From positions 561,501 to 625,500 of the forward strand of contig NZ_CP132311.1 of assembly GCF_030733845.1 (NCBI RefSeq): DNA of 64,000 bases, written 5' to 3'. Shown piece by piece: positions 44,808 to 53,026 of the stretch (position 1 is its first letter; each line of letters begins with the position of its first letter). A program made the position numbers and the translations under genes. This DNA comes from Shinella zoogloeoides. Its GTDB lineage: Bacteria > Pseudomonadota > Alphaproteobacteria > Rhizobiales > Rhizobiaceae. The notes beneath the pieces were generated by a model. The model was given only the letters and a program-made list of their open reading frames with translations. It was not told the origin of the DNA and made no database searches.

Positions 44808-45683
44808 ATGGACAAGCCGCAGATCACGCAGGCGATGATCAACGCCTATGACGAATACACCCACCTGACCCTCGACCGCCGCCGCTTCATGGAGCGCCTG
44901 ACGGCGCTCGCCGGATCGGGCGCCGCCGCGGCCGCCATCGCGCCCCTGCTGGCGGCCAGTTCCGCCAGCGCCGAGATGATCGCGGCGGGCGACGAACGCC
45001 TCTCCGCCAAGGACGTCGTCTATGGCGGCGGTTCCGGCGAGATGAAGGGGTATCTCGTACGCCCGAAGGAGACGACCGGCCCCCTCGGCAGCGTCATCGT
45101 CATCCACGAGAACCGCGGCCTCAACCCGCATATCCGCGATGTCGCCCGGCGCATGGCGCTGGAAGGCTTCATTGCGCTTGCGCCCGATTTCCTGTCGCCT
45201 GCCGGCGGAACGCCGGAGAATGAAGACCAGGCGCGCGAGATGATCGGCAAGCTCGACCCGGCGGCAACGGCCGCCAATGCGGAAGCGAGCCTGCAGTTCC
45301 TCGCCAAGCTCGACGGCGCGAACGGCAATGTCGGCGCCATCGGCTTCTGCTGGGGCGGCGGCCTCGTCAACCGCTTCGCCACGAAGTCGCCGGAACTCAA
45401 GGCGGGCGTCGCCTATTACGGCGCGCAGCCCCCGGCCGAGGACGTGCCGGCCATCAAGGCGGCGCTGATGCTGCACTATGCCGGCCTCGACGAGCGCATC
45501 AATGCCGGCATCGAGGCCTATCGCAAGGCGCTTGAAGCGAACGGAAAGAGCGTCGAGATCCACATCTATGACGGCGTCAACCACGCCTTCAACAACGACA
45601 CCTCCGCCGCGCGCTACGACAAGGCCGCCGCCGACCTCGCCTGGCAGCGCACGGTGGCGTTCCTGAAGAAGAATCTCGCCTAG
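44808..45683 (+). CDS. Dienelactone-hydrolase-family protein
   Basis: A 291-residue alpha/beta hydrolase. An N-terminal segment (DRRRFMERLTALAGSGAAAAAIAPLLAASSASA) looks like an export signal, possibly Tat-type, after a 25-residue lead. The catalytic domain has the DLH nucleophile Cys in IGFCWGGGLVNR, with Asp and His supplied from ALMLHYAGLDERI and YDGVNHAFNND. VIVIHENRGLNPHIRDVARRMALEGFIALAPDFLSP is the typical family block. Start: ATG with GGAGG upstream. Family members hydrolyse dienelactone or related esters; this subgroup (YghX-like) has no firm substrate. Confidence 0.87.
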   Translation: MDKPQITQAMINAYDEYTHLTLDRRRFMERLTALAGSGAAAAAIAPLLAASSASAEMIAAGDERLSAKDVVYGGGSGEMKGYLVRPKETTGPLGSVIVIHENRGLNPHIRDVARRMALEGFIALAPDFLSPAGGTPENEDQAREMIGKLDPAATAANAEASLQFLAKLDGANGNVGAIGFCWGGGLVNRFATKSPELKAGVAYYGAQPPAEDVPAIKAALMLHYAGLDERINAGIEAYRKALEANGKSVEIHIYDGVNHAFNNDTSAARYDKAAADLAWQRTVAFLKKNLA

Positions 45684-45860
45684 GCCGGTGAGCATGCAGA
45701 ATAAAGCAAATAACTGATCCGTTTGACAAAACGGGGCCGGGTTCCAGGCGGATCCGGCCTCGTTTCTTCAAGGGGCAACAGCAGCATCGCGCGCATGCGG
45801 CCAAGCAAGTCAGTGCGGCCTCCAGCGAGCGGTTCCGGCATCACAAACAGGACGAACTCC

Positions 45861-46217
45861 GTGAAATCCATCGCAACCAAATCGATTGCCGCCTTCGCCG
45901 CGGCGACGCTGCTCATCTGTGCGCCGGCCGCCTTCGCCGCCGGCATGAAATTCGATATCAAGAACGATTCCGACTACATCATCGACGGCTTCTACACCGG
46001 CGAAGACGGTGAATGGAGCGCCAACTGGATGGACTTCAAGCTGAATGGCGGCGAGACCGCCAGCATGGAGTTCAACTACGACGGTCCGTGCGACGTCGAA
46101 TTCTACGTCACCTGGGAGGCCGAGGATGGCTCCAGCATCAAGGGCGACGAGACGACGATCAACATCTGCGAAGCCAACACGATCTATTTCGACGGCAAGG
46201 AAGCCACCTACGACTGA
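45861..46217 (+). CDS. Small secreted hypothetical protein
   Basis: A 118-residue protein starting at GTG with AGGAC upstream. The signal peptide is KSIATKSIAAFAAATLLICAPAAFAAG. The mature part (about 90 residues) is acidic and beta-rich: MKFDIKNDSDYIIDGFYTGEDGEWSANWMDF, then CDVEFYVTWEAEDG and INICEANTIYFDG, with two cysteines likely forming a disulfide. Similar small periplasmic proteins occur in rhizobia, with no known function. It is monocistronic with its own terminator. Confidence 0.72.
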   Translation: MKSIATKSIAAFAAATLLICAPAAFAAGMKFDIKNDSDYIIDGFYTGEDGEWSANWMDFKLNGGETASMEFNYDGPCDVEFYVTWEAEDGSSIKGDETTINICEANTIYFDGKEATYD

Positions 46218-46241
46218 TCGCGGCGTACGACGTGACGATTG

Positions 46242-46270
46242 CCCCGGCGTGGCGGCATGCCGGGGTTTTA
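46242..46270 (+). terminator. Intrinsic terminator after the secreted protein
   Basis: CCCCGGC pairs with GCCGGGG across a 10-nt loop and is followed by TTTTA. It overlaps the stop codon of the convergent GNAT gene. Confidence 0.7.
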
Positions 46271-46843
46271 CGCGCCGGGCCCGGCCAGCAGCATGGCGCA
46301 GCGCGTGTCGCGCGCCAGCCCGTGTTCGGCTTCCGCGTCGAGAACGCCCGCAAGGCGCGGCGAAAGCTCTGCATCGTCAAGCGTGCGGAAACCGAGCCGT
46401 TCGTAGAACGGGCAGTTCCAGGGAATGGTGCGGAAGGTCGTGAGCGTCACGGCGTCGAGATCGCGCCTCGCCGCTTGCCCGATCGCGTGCTGGATCAGCT
46501 TGCGCCCGATCCCGAAGCCCTGCTGCAGGTGATCGACGGATATCTCCCAGATATGCAGGTCGCGCCCGAAGATCTCGGCGCTGAGAAAGCCGACCGGATG
46601 GTCGTCGCTAGCAGTTGCCACCCAGTTCGTGCCCTTGCTTATCAGGTCGCGGTGTCGCTCGGTGCTCTGCACGTCGCCCACCGCCAGCCAGGAGAAGGCT
46701 TCGATCAGCCGGAAGGCCTGCGCGGCGGAGCGCTCGATCCGCCGCAGCGTCTCGATCTCGTCTTCGCGGGCAAGGCGGATCGTCACCTTCGACGGCCCGG
46801 CCTTGCCGGCGGGGATGCCGTCGAGCGGAAGCTGCGTCACCAT
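46268..46843 (-). CDS. GNAT-family N-acetyltransferase
   Basis: A 191-residue GCN5-type acetyltransferase: IRLAREDEIETLRRIERSAAQAF at the N-terminus. The acetyl-CoA loop is in the segment IWEISVDHLQQGFGIGRKLIQHAI (Q/RxxGxG/A form), followed by VTLTTFRTIPWNCPFYERLGF. The start overlaps the end of the LysR gene upstream by 7 nt, so the two are co-transcribed. The small-molecule acceptor is unknown. Confidence 0.87.
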   Translation of the reverse strand: MVTQLPLDGIPAGKAGPSKVTIRLAREDEIETLRRIERSAAQAFRLIEAFSWLAVGDVQSTERHRDLISKGTNWVATASDDHPVGFLSAEIFGRDLHIWEISVDHLQQGFGIGRKLIQHAIGQAARRDLDAVTLTTFRTIPWNCPFYERLGFRTLDDAELSPRLAGVLDAEAEHGLARDTRCAMLLAGPGA

Positions 46844-47802
46844 CCCGGCAGGATATGTCCGGGCCGCAACCGCGGCATGCGCGGGAAGATCTTCACCTCG
46901 GCCTCGGGCAGGTCGTCGGCGGCCGTCAGCGGCGTGATGTTGTCGAGGCAGGCCGTGATGTGGCTGGTGATGGCGTTGGAGAGCGAGGGCGAGAGGCCCG
47001 GCCGCCGCATGATGCCGATCTGCACCGGCGCGAGCGGGGGAAAGCCGTCCGCCTGCGTCAGCACCTTCATGCCGGGGCGCAGCGCCGATTCCGGCAGCAC
47101 CGAGACGGCCATGCCTGCCATGACGGCGGCGGCGACGACGGTCGAAGACCAGCTCGTGAACAGGACCTGATAGTCGCGCCCGACCGAATCGAGCGCCGCG
47201 CAGGCGATCTGCCGCCACTGGCAGTCGCGCCGGCCGACGGCGAGCGGCACCGGCGCGTTTTCCGGCAGGGGATGGTTGGCCGACATGACCCAGCAGAGCG
47301 GCTCGGTCCTGACGACGTCGGACTGCCGCTGGCGCGGATTGTGCGTCACGAGCGCGATGTCGAGTTCGCCCTTGGCCATCTTCTCGGCCAGATCCACCGA
47401 GGGCTCGCAGACGATGTAGAGCTCGACATTGGGATGCGTCTTGGCGAAGCGCATGATGATTTCCGGCATGTAGCGGTCGGCATAATCATCCGGCGTGCCG
47501 ATGCGCAGCATGCCCTCAAGGCGATTGTCGTCGAAGGCGGCGATGGCCTCGTTGTTGAGGCGCAGCATGCGGCGGGCATAGTTGAGCAGGCGCTCGCCTT
47601 CGGCGGTCAGCCGGTTGCCGCGGCCGTCCTTCATGAAGAGCTGCTTGCCGATGCGCTCCTCGAGGCGCCGCATCTGCATCGAGACGGCCGACTGGGTCTT
47701 GAAGACCCGCTCCGCCGCCCGCGTGAAACTCCCGGTATCTGCAATCGCAACGAAGGTCTGGAGCTGGTCGATGTCTAACGGAGCGGACATAACGATACTC
47801 AT
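46837..47802 (-). CDS. LysR-family transcriptional regulator
   Basis: A 321-residue LysR regulator. The HTH is LDIDQLQTFVAIADTGSFTRAAERVFKTQSAVSMQMRRLEERIG (about residues 9-52), followed by LFMKDGRGNRLTAEGERLLNYARRML. The effector domain has GTPDDYADRYMPEIIMRFAKTHPNVELYI. It overlaps a GNAT gene downstream. The 264-nt gap upstream separates it from a divergent DUF1127 gene. Targets are unknown. Confidence 0.9.
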   Translation of the reverse strand: MSIVMSAPLDIDQLQTFVAIADTGSFTRAAERVFKTQSAVSMQMRRLEERIGKQLFMKDGRGNRLTAEGERLLNYARRMLRLNNEAIAAFDDNRLEGMLRIGTPDDYADRYMPEIIMRFAKTHPNVELYIVCEPSVDLAEKMAKGELDIALVTHNPRQRQSDVVRTEPLCWVMSANHPLPENAPVPLAVGRRDCQWRQIACAALDSVGRDYQVLFTSWSSTVVAAAVMAGMAVSVLPESALRPGMKVLTQADGFPPLAPVQIGIMRRPGLSPSLSNAITSHITACLDNITPLTAADDLPEAEVKIFPRMPRLRPGHILPGW

Positions 47803-47971
47803 AAGATTGTTTGATTGATACTATTAGAAACATTCGTTGGACTGATCAATGGGATTCTGCGAAAAAGCAATTGTTGAACGATTGATCCGGGATGCCGGGC
47901 ACGTTCGGCAGGATCTGCCGCTTCGCCAAGACCTCCCGGCTGTGGCTCTTCTTGAGACTTGACCTTTGAAC

Positions 47972-47996
47972 CGCCGCCCAAACCCTGTGGGCGGCG
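47972..47996 (+). other. Stem-loop upstream of the second DUF1127 gene
   Basis: CGCCGCCC pairs perfectly with GGGCGGCG around a 9-nt loop. It lies in the 5' region between the LysR gene and the DUF1127 gene, about 70 nt before the start codon, with no U tract. It may be part of the leader. Confidence 0.4.
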
Positions 47997-48066
47997 AACG
48001 ATCACGGGCGTCGTGCGAAACCCCATCGAAGGACGATGGAGCGCCGCGCCGGAAAGGAGAAATGCC

Positions 48067-48363
48067 ATGCGCATGATCGACCGCAGAATGGAAATCGATA
48101 TTCTCGCAACGCGCCGTCCGGCTCCGAGCCTCTTCGGGCGTGTCCGCAGCGCCGCCGGGAAACTCGTCCGCGCCTGGCAGAATCGCCGCGTGATCAACCG
48201 GCTCAGCGAGCTCGACGACTACCAGCTCTATGACATGGGGCTGTGCCGCAACGACGTTCACGAGCTCCGGTCCGCGTCCTTCTTCTCCGATGCGGGCCTG
48301 CATCTGACGATCACGGCGCGCGAGCGCGCCCGCCGTCACCTGCGCAACGGCCGCCTGGATTGA
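48067..48363 (+). CDS. DUF1127 domain-containing protein (98 aa)
   Basis: A 98-residue basic protein. The C-terminal half of the core is a DUF1127 unit: LVRAWQNRRVINRLSELDDYQLYDMGLCRNDVHEL. A 33-residue N-terminal lead and a C-terminal Arg-rich tail surround it. AAAGGAG lies 6-7 nt before the ATG. DUF1127 proteins are often stress-induced and some bind RNA. This is the longer type; the short one at 28387 precedes the CCTCCTCCC hairpins. Confidence 0.85.
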   Translation: MRMIDRRMEIDILATRRPAPSLFGRVRSAAGKLVRAWQNRRVINRLSELDDYQLYDMGLCRNDVHELRSASFFSDAGLHLTITARERARRHLRNGRLD

Positions 48364-48482
48364 TTTTTACCGGCGTCGTCCTACCTCTGAGGGCGGCACC
48401 TAGCTTCCCCGCAGGGTGAGAGCCAATAACCCTGCCGCTTGCCCGGCGCGTGACTCCCAAGGTCCGCGTCGGGCTTTTTCGT
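48364..48482 (+). ncRNA. Structured 3' region / candidate small RNA ending in a terminator
   Basis: Downstream of the DUF1127 gene are GCAGGGT/ACCCTGC (48411-48435) and a strong stem CCCGGCGCG/CGCGTCGGG with one wobble (48442-48473), ending CTTTTTC. This is at least the terminator of the gene. The preceding structured 80 nt could be a 3'-UTR-derived small RNA. There is no motif I can name. Confidence 0.4.
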
Positions 48483-48511
48483 TCGGTGCTAGATTTCGGT
48501 TAGCGCCCGCG

Positions 48512-48865
48512 TCATTTCACGACGATGGCGACGACGCCCGATTGATAGCGGTGCACCTCCGAGCCGGCGGCGACGCCGGTCGCGTTCACGGCGCGGGTGG
48601 GAACGCGCCTCCCGCAATCCTTGCTGACGCGGCTGGACGGCCCGCCGTCCGAATAGGTGACGATGGCCGATTTCGGCAGGCGGCTGGCGATCGCGTCGAA
48701 GCTCGGCGGCGTCCCGCCGCAACCGTTCGCCCGGTAGGCGGTCAGATGCCGGGTTTGCCCCACGGAAAGCTCGACCGTCTTGTCCGCGCTGCCGGCGCTG
48801 ACGCAGCCCGTCATCACCAGTGCGGCAAGTGAAAGGCCGGCTAGAATTCTGTATTCCCTCATCAT
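48512..48865 (-). CDS. Lipoprotein with the C-x34-C periplasmic domain (family of three)
   Basis: A 117-residue lipoprotein: signal peptide MREYRILAGLSLAALVMTG, lipobox Cys21. The mature part carries the same domain as the two proteins across the divergent promoter: VGQTRHLTAYRANGCGGTPP, then LPKSAIVTYSDGGPSSRVSKDCG, VPTRAV and AGSE. Cys49 and Cys84 are 35 residues apart, exactly as in the two neighbours, so a conserved disulfide is likely. Start: ATG with GAGGGA upstream; a longer frame runs into the promoter and is rejected. I do not recognise the family. It may be a soluble or lipid-anchored partner or competitor of the membrane sensors. Confidence 0.78.
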   Translation of the reverse strand: MMREYRILAGLSLAALVMTGCVSAGSADKTVELSVGQTRHLTAYRANGCGGTPPSFDAIASRLPKSAIVTYSDGGPSSRVSKDCGRRVPTRAVNATGVAAGSEVHRYQSGVVAIVVK

Positions 48866-49072
48866 TTTTCCCTCGATCGATAGAGCGCCCCAGGCGCTGC
48901 CCAGCAGGTCCGGATGTTCGGACCCGGAAGGATTGAGGGCGGAGATCGCGCTGCCCCGCAAAGGAAAAGTCGAGTGATTTTCGGAAAGTCCGGAAACTCC
49001 GCAGCAAATCCGTATTCCTATCAACCTGAAACGACTTATAATTCCGGTCTCTGCGAGTAGGGGCGGGGTGAT
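48866..49072. promoter_or_regulatory. Divergent promoter region of the three-gene family, with a dyad
   Basis: This 207-nt region separates the lipoprotein from the membrane proteins. It holds GGTCCG-N6-CGGACC (48907-48924), a perfect dyad with 6-bp arms, and nearby repeats of CGGAAA (48976-48996). These are candidate operators for the HTH-like proteins. Confidence 0.4.
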
Positions 49073-49861
49073 TTGTTGGAACTCGAAAACCGGGAAGATT
49101 TCCGGACCTGGCATGAAATGTTCGATCTGCTTTGCCAGCGTGCGGGCTATAGCGGCAATGCCGAGCTGGCGAGCCGCTATTGTTCACGGATCGGCAAGAC
49201 GGGGCGGGATGATTTCGAGGCGGTCCAGAAGAATTTGAGAAACTGGCGTCTGGGGCGCCATCTGCCGCTGCGCCGCAATCTCGTCCTGCTGGCGGACCTG
49301 CTGCGCGTGCAGGAGGACCGGGAGCTTCTGCGCCGGTGGAACGCACTCTACACGGCGGCGCGCGGAGAGGTGCCGCAGGCCGACCTCGTGGCGGATGCCA
49401 GTGGTGAAGCGACAGCAACGGCCGTCTCTCCTTCCGCGTCTCCCTCGCATCTGCGGCGGCTCGCGCCCTGGGCGGCGCTGGCGCTCGGGATCACGGTCGG
49501 CGGCGGCCTGGCATGGAGCGCCTTCGACGAGCACCGGCAATTCAAGCGCCTTCCAATGATCGGATACGATGCGAGGGTGAAGATGGTGGTGGGCGAAACG
49601 CGTCTCATCCATGGAGACCGCGGCGATTGCGGGGGAGAGCCGCCGGACTGGTACTACATCCTGCCGCAGGTTCCGCCGAGCGCGCTGGGCATTTTCTCGG
49701 ACGGCGGGATCGCCCGCAAGATGGACAATGGCTGCAACGCGGTGGTGCGGGCGCGGGCGGTCCGCTTCACGGCAAGGACAGCTGGTTCCGAAGAGCTCAA
49801 ATTGCTTGGGGACTACATGAAGATCGTCGTGACGGACCGCGGCCATCCGCGGACCGAGTGA
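49073..49861 (+). CDS. Single-pass membrane protein: HTH-like cytoplasmic domain plus periplasmic C-x34-C domain (paralogue 1)
   Basis: A 262-residue protein of three parts. Residues 1-100 are soluble and helical: FDLLCQRAGYSGNAELASRYC, then NLRNWRLGRHLPLRRNLVLLADLLRV, which resembles the recognition end of Cro/C1-type HTH domains (W-x-x-GR-x-LP). A Ser/Ala/Thr-rich linker follows. One membrane helix spans 131-151 (APWAALALGITVGGGLAWSA). Residues 160-255 are the periplasmic domain with VVGETRLIHGDRGDCGGEPP, SDGGIARKMDNGC and RFTARTAGSEE; Cys186 and Cys221 are 35 apart. The start is TTG after GGGGTG. It looks like a membrane-bound transcription factor with a periplasmic sensor. Its paralogue follows 21 nt later. 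Confidence 0.78.
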   Translation: MLELENREDFRTWHEMFDLLCQRAGYSGNAELASRYCSRIGKTGRDDFEAVQKNLRNWRLGRHLPLRRNLVLLADLLRVQEDRELLRRWNALYTAARGEVPQADLVADASGEATATAVSPSASPSHLRRLAPWAALALGITVGGGLAWSAFDEHRQFKRLPMIGYDARVKMVVGETRLIHGDRGDCGGEPPDWYYILPQVPPSALGIFSDGGIARKMDNGCNAVVRARAVRFTARTAGSEELKLLGDYMKIVVTDRGHPRTE

Positions 49862-49882
49862 TTATTCTGCCGGAGGGGAAGG

Positions 49883-50665
49883 ATGGAAGAACAGGATCTG
49901 ATCGATGCCGAGACATGGCATGTGCTCTTCAACGAATTGTGCAATCGCGCCGGCTATTTCGACGATGCCGCCCTAGCCGCGGCCTATTGCGGCCTGATCG
50001 GCAACAAGGACCAGAAACAGTTCGATACGGTCCTGCGCAACCTCAACAACTGGCGCTCCGGCCGCCATCTGCCTCGTTCCGGCAACCTGCGCATCCTCGA
50101 AAACCTCCTCGCGATCCGCAAGGGAACCGCATTGCAGGCGCGCTGGCGCGAACTCCACCGCATGGCAAAGCCCCTCGAGGAAGAGGTGCGCGCGATGCCA
50201 GACACGACGAGGGTGCAGACGTCCCCTCCCGTGCCGACGCGCGCAAGCCAGGCCGGGCGCTGGAAGGTGGCGCAGGCGGTTTGCGCGGGGATCGCCCTGT
50301 TCTGCGCCGGCGCCTTGGCGGGCGGCGGCGTGGTGGCGTCCGGCTGGCGCCCCTGGGCGGGCCCCGCCGACAACGCCCCGATCATTCCCTTCCGTCCTGA
50401 CATCACGATGAAACGCGGGGAAACCCGGCCCATCTATGCCGTTCGCGGCGATTGCGGGGAACTGCCGAAGGACTGGGCGGACCTGTTGCCGGATCTCCCC
50501 GAGACCCGGACGGGAAGCCTTTCCGACGGCGGTCTCGCCCGCCGTCACAGCAAGTTCTGCCAGGGCCTGACGCCGGCGCGCGCCATCCGCTTCACCGCCA
50601 GCGTCGTCGGCACCGAGGAATTCGAGATTCAGGGCGATTTCTTCAAGATGACAGTGACGGAGTAG
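49883..50665 (+). CDS. Single-pass membrane protein: HTH-like domain plus periplasmic C-x34-C domain (paralogue 2)
   Basis: A 260-residue paralogue of the preceding protein, with the same order. The N-terminal helical domain has TWHVLFNELCNRAGYFDDAALAAAYC and NLNNWRSGRHLPRSGNLRILENLLAI. A membrane helix spans about 129-152. The periplasmic domain has MKRGETRPIYAVRGDCGELP, SLSDGGLARRHSKFC and RFTASVVGTEEFEIQGDFFKM. Cys191 and Cys226 keep the 35-residue spacing. GGAGGGGAAGG precedes the ATG. The tandem copies plus the divergent lipoprotein point to a local duplication that has been kept, perhaps as a heteromeric sensor. Confidence 0.8.
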   Translation: MEEQDLIDAETWHVLFNELCNRAGYFDDAALAAAYCGLIGNKDQKQFDTVLRNLNNWRSGRHLPRSGNLRILENLLAIRKGTALQARWRELHRMAKPLEEEVRAMPDTTRVQTSPPVPTRASQAGRWKVAQAVCAGIALFCAGALAGGGVVASGWRPWAGPADNAPIIPFRPDITMKRGETRPIYAVRGDCGELPKDWADLLPDLPETRTGSLSDGGLARRHSKFCQGLTPARAIRFTASVVGTEEFEIQGDFFKMTVTE

Positions 50666-50713
50666 AACCGCGCGGAGGGTCCGGACGATACGCCGCCGGC
50701 GAACGCCTGTGCG

Positions 50714-51559
50714 TCAGGCCTTCTTGCCGCCATCGGCTGCCGCGCCACCTCGCATCGTCTCGAAGATCGTCTCGACATTGCGCTGGTAGTCCTTCTGCAT
50801 GTCGAGGCCGGTGTCGAACATCGTGTTGACGAGGGTCTTCAGCGAATCCGCCGGCGAGGCGTCGGGCTCGCTCGGCTTCTCGCTTGCCGCCGTCTGGCCG
50901 CCGGCGCTCGCCATCATGTCCTGGAAGGCCTTGGCGAACGGATTGTCGGTGAAGGGGTTGGCCGGCGCATCCTTCTTCTGGTTCGTGCCGAAGAATTCCT
51001 GTGCCGCCTGCGTGAAGGGGTTGTCGGTGAAGGGGTTGGCCGGTTCCGGCTTCTTGGCAAGACCTGTCGCCTCGGCCCATTGCTGCATCATCTCGGCGAA
51101 GGGATTGGCCTGCGACGTGCCGGCGCCGGGGAAGAACGGCGCGAGCGACTGCTTGAAGATGCCGCCCATCAGCGTGCTCGCCATGACCGGCAGCATCTGC
51201 TTGTAGATTTCCTGGCCGATGCCGGTCATCTGGGCCGCCTGCGCGGCGATGGCGCGGGAGACGTCCTTGTTGCCGAAGAGATGGCCGAGAATGCCGTTGC
51301 CCTCCGCCATGCCCTGCGGCGTGAAGGCCTTGCTGATATCCTCGAAATACTTGGCGTGCTCGCCCGATGTCAGCGCCTTCATGAAGGCGGCAAGGTCGTA
51401 GGGGTTGGCGGCGTTGCGCTTGAAGCCCTCGGAAAAGGCCGGCATCAGCGCGGCGACAGCCTTGGCCGCCTGCTCCTGCGCGAGGCCGAACTGCCGCGCC
51501 ATGGTCTCCACGGCATGGCCGTTCTGCGCCTGCATCATCATGTCGTAGAGCGAAAGCAT
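50714..51559 (-). CDS. DUF937-family protein
   Basis: A 281-residue cytoplasmic protein. The N-terminal part is the DUF937 helical domain (MARQFGLAQEQAAKAVAALMPAFSEGFKRN, then GILGHLFGNKDVSRAIAAQAAQMTGI). The C-terminal part contains an internal duplication: ANPFTDNPFT and ANPFTDNPFAK, with near-identical DNA at about 50931-50961 and 51013-51043. The ATG chosen opens LSLYDMMMQAQNG. Function unknown. It is the last of a minus-strand series after gshA, with a gap of about 93 nt. Confidence 0.82.
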   Translation of the reverse strand: MLSLYDMMMQAQNGHAVETMARQFGLAQEQAAKAVAALMPAFSEGFKRNAANPYDLAAFMKALTSGEHAKYFEDISKAFTPQGMAEGNGILGHLFGNKDVSRAIAAQAAQMTGIGQEIYKQMLPVMASTLMGGIFKQSLAPFFPGAGTSQANPFAEMMQQWAEATGLAKKPEPANPFTDNPFTQAAQEFFGTNQKKDAPANPFTDNPFAKAFQDMMASAGGQTAASEKPSEPDASPADSLKTLVNTMFDTGLDMQKDYQRNVETIFETMRGGAAADGGKKA

Positions 51560-51652
51560 GGCGAACCTCTTCCCGTTGGCAGGCCTGTGGCAGGCATGTA
51601 TCTGCACTATAACGGGAATTTCGGCCGCGCAAACTGCTTTCTTAGGGGGCGC

Positions 51653-53026
51653 TCAGTACTGGTAGTCGGTGAAGACCGGCTCGACCGAACCGTTCCAGCG
51701 CCCGTTGTAGAGCGCCAGCATGTCCTCGGCGAGCGTCGCCTTCTTGGCCAGAACCTCGTCGAGCGGCGCGAGGAAGATCGTCTCGTCGATGCCGTCGCCA
51801 TTGAGGCGGGCGCGGGCGGCAAGGCCCTGGCGGGAGATCGAGACCACCTCGCGCGCGACGTCGAGGAGCGGCTTGCCGCGGAACTCGGCCCTGAGGCCTT
51901 GCGCGGGCACGGCATTGCGCAGCGCGGTGACTTCCTCGACCGTCCAGTCGCGCGTCAGCCGCTCGGCGGCGTCGAGCGCGCCGTCGTCGTAGAGCAGGCC
52001 CACCCAGAAGGCGGGCAGCGCACAGATGCGCCGCCACGGCCCGCCGTCGGCGCCGCGCATTTCGAGGAACCGCTTCAGGCGCACGTCCGGGAAGAGCGTG
52101 GAGAGATGGTTCGTCCAGTCGCCGAGGTTTGGCTCCCAGTCGGATATCTCGCCCTTCAGCGCGCCGGCCATGAACTGGCGGAAGGTGATGTGCGTGCAGT
52201 CGTGGTACTTGCCGTCGCGCACGACGAAATACATCGGCACGTCGAGCGCCCATTCGACATAGTCGGTGAAGCCGAAGTCCGGCTTGAAGGCGAAGGGAAT
52301 GAGGCCGGAGCGGTTGTTGTCCGTGTCGCGCCAGATGTCGCCGCGCCAGGAGAGCAGGCCGTTCGGCTTGCCGTCCCTGAAGGGCGAGGAGGCGAAGAGG
52401 GCGGTCGCCATCGACTGCAGCTTCAGCGAGACCTGCATCTTGCGGCGCATGTCGGTCTCGGAGGAGAAGTCGAGGTTCACCTGGATGGTGCAGGTGCGGT
52501 ACATCATGTCGAGGCCCTGGCTGCCGACCTTCGGCATGTAGCGGGTCATGATGTCGTAGCGGCTTTTCGGCATGCGCGGCGTCTCGGCGAAGGTCCATTT
52601 CGGGCTGCCGCCCATGCCGAGGAAGCGGATGCCGAGCGGTTCGGCGATCTCGCGCAGCGTCGCAAGGTGCTGGTTCGATTCCTTGCAGGTCTGGTGCAGG
52701 TTCTCAAGCGGCGCGCCGGAAAGCTCGAATTGGCCGCCCGGTTCCAGCGAGATCGCGCCCATGCCCGAGGGCTCGGCCAGGCCGATGATGTTGCCGGCAT
52801 CCATGATCGGCTCCCAGCCGGTCTTGGCCTGCATGCCGTTGAGCAGCGCCGAAATGCTCGCCTCGCCGAAATAGGGGACGGGGCTGTTGTCGGCCGTAAA
52901 GAAGACGAATTTCTCGTGCTCGGTGCCGATGCGGAACTTCTCCTTCGGCTTGTTGCCGGCGGCGAGGTATTCCGCCATGTCCGCGACGGTGCGGACGGGC
53001 GTCTGGTCGGTGGTGTCACGGGCCAT
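51653..53026 (-). CDS. gshA: Glutamate--cysteine ligase (plant/alphaproteobacterial type)
   Basis: A 457-residue enzyme that joins glutamate and cysteine, the first step of glutathione synthesis, in the cytoplasm. The motifs of this class are present: RIGTEHEKFVF near residue 32, SLEPGGQFELSGAPLENLHQTCKE, GMGGSPKW and MMYRTCTIQVNLDFSSETDM. ADGGPWRRICALPAFWVGLLYD marks the C-terminal half. Length matches the plant-type GCL found in rhizobia. It lies downstream of rsmE with a gap of about 136 nt, so it may have its own promoter. Confidence 0.95.
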   Translation of the reverse strand: MARDTTDQTPVRTVADMAEYLAAGNKPKEKFRIGTEHEKFVFFTADNSPVPYFGEASISALLNGMQAKTGWEPIMDAGNIIGLAEPSGMGAISLEPGGQFELSGAPLENLHQTCKESNQHLATLREIAEPLGIRFLGMGGSPKWTFAETPRMPKSRYDIMTRYMPKVGSQGLDMMYRTCTIQVNLDFSSETDMRRKMQVSLKLQSMATALFASSPFRDGKPNGLLSWRGDIWRDTDNNRSGLIPFAFKPDFGFTDYVEWALDVPMYFVVRDGKYHDCTHITFRQFMAGALKGEISDWEPNLGDWTNHLSTLFPDVRLKRFLEMRGADGGPWRRICALPAFWVGLLYDDGALDAAERLTRDWTVEEVTALRNAVPAQGLRAEFRGKPLLDVAREVVSISRQGLAARARLNGDGIDETIFLAPLDEVLAKKATLAEDMLALYNGRWNGSVEPVFTDYQY

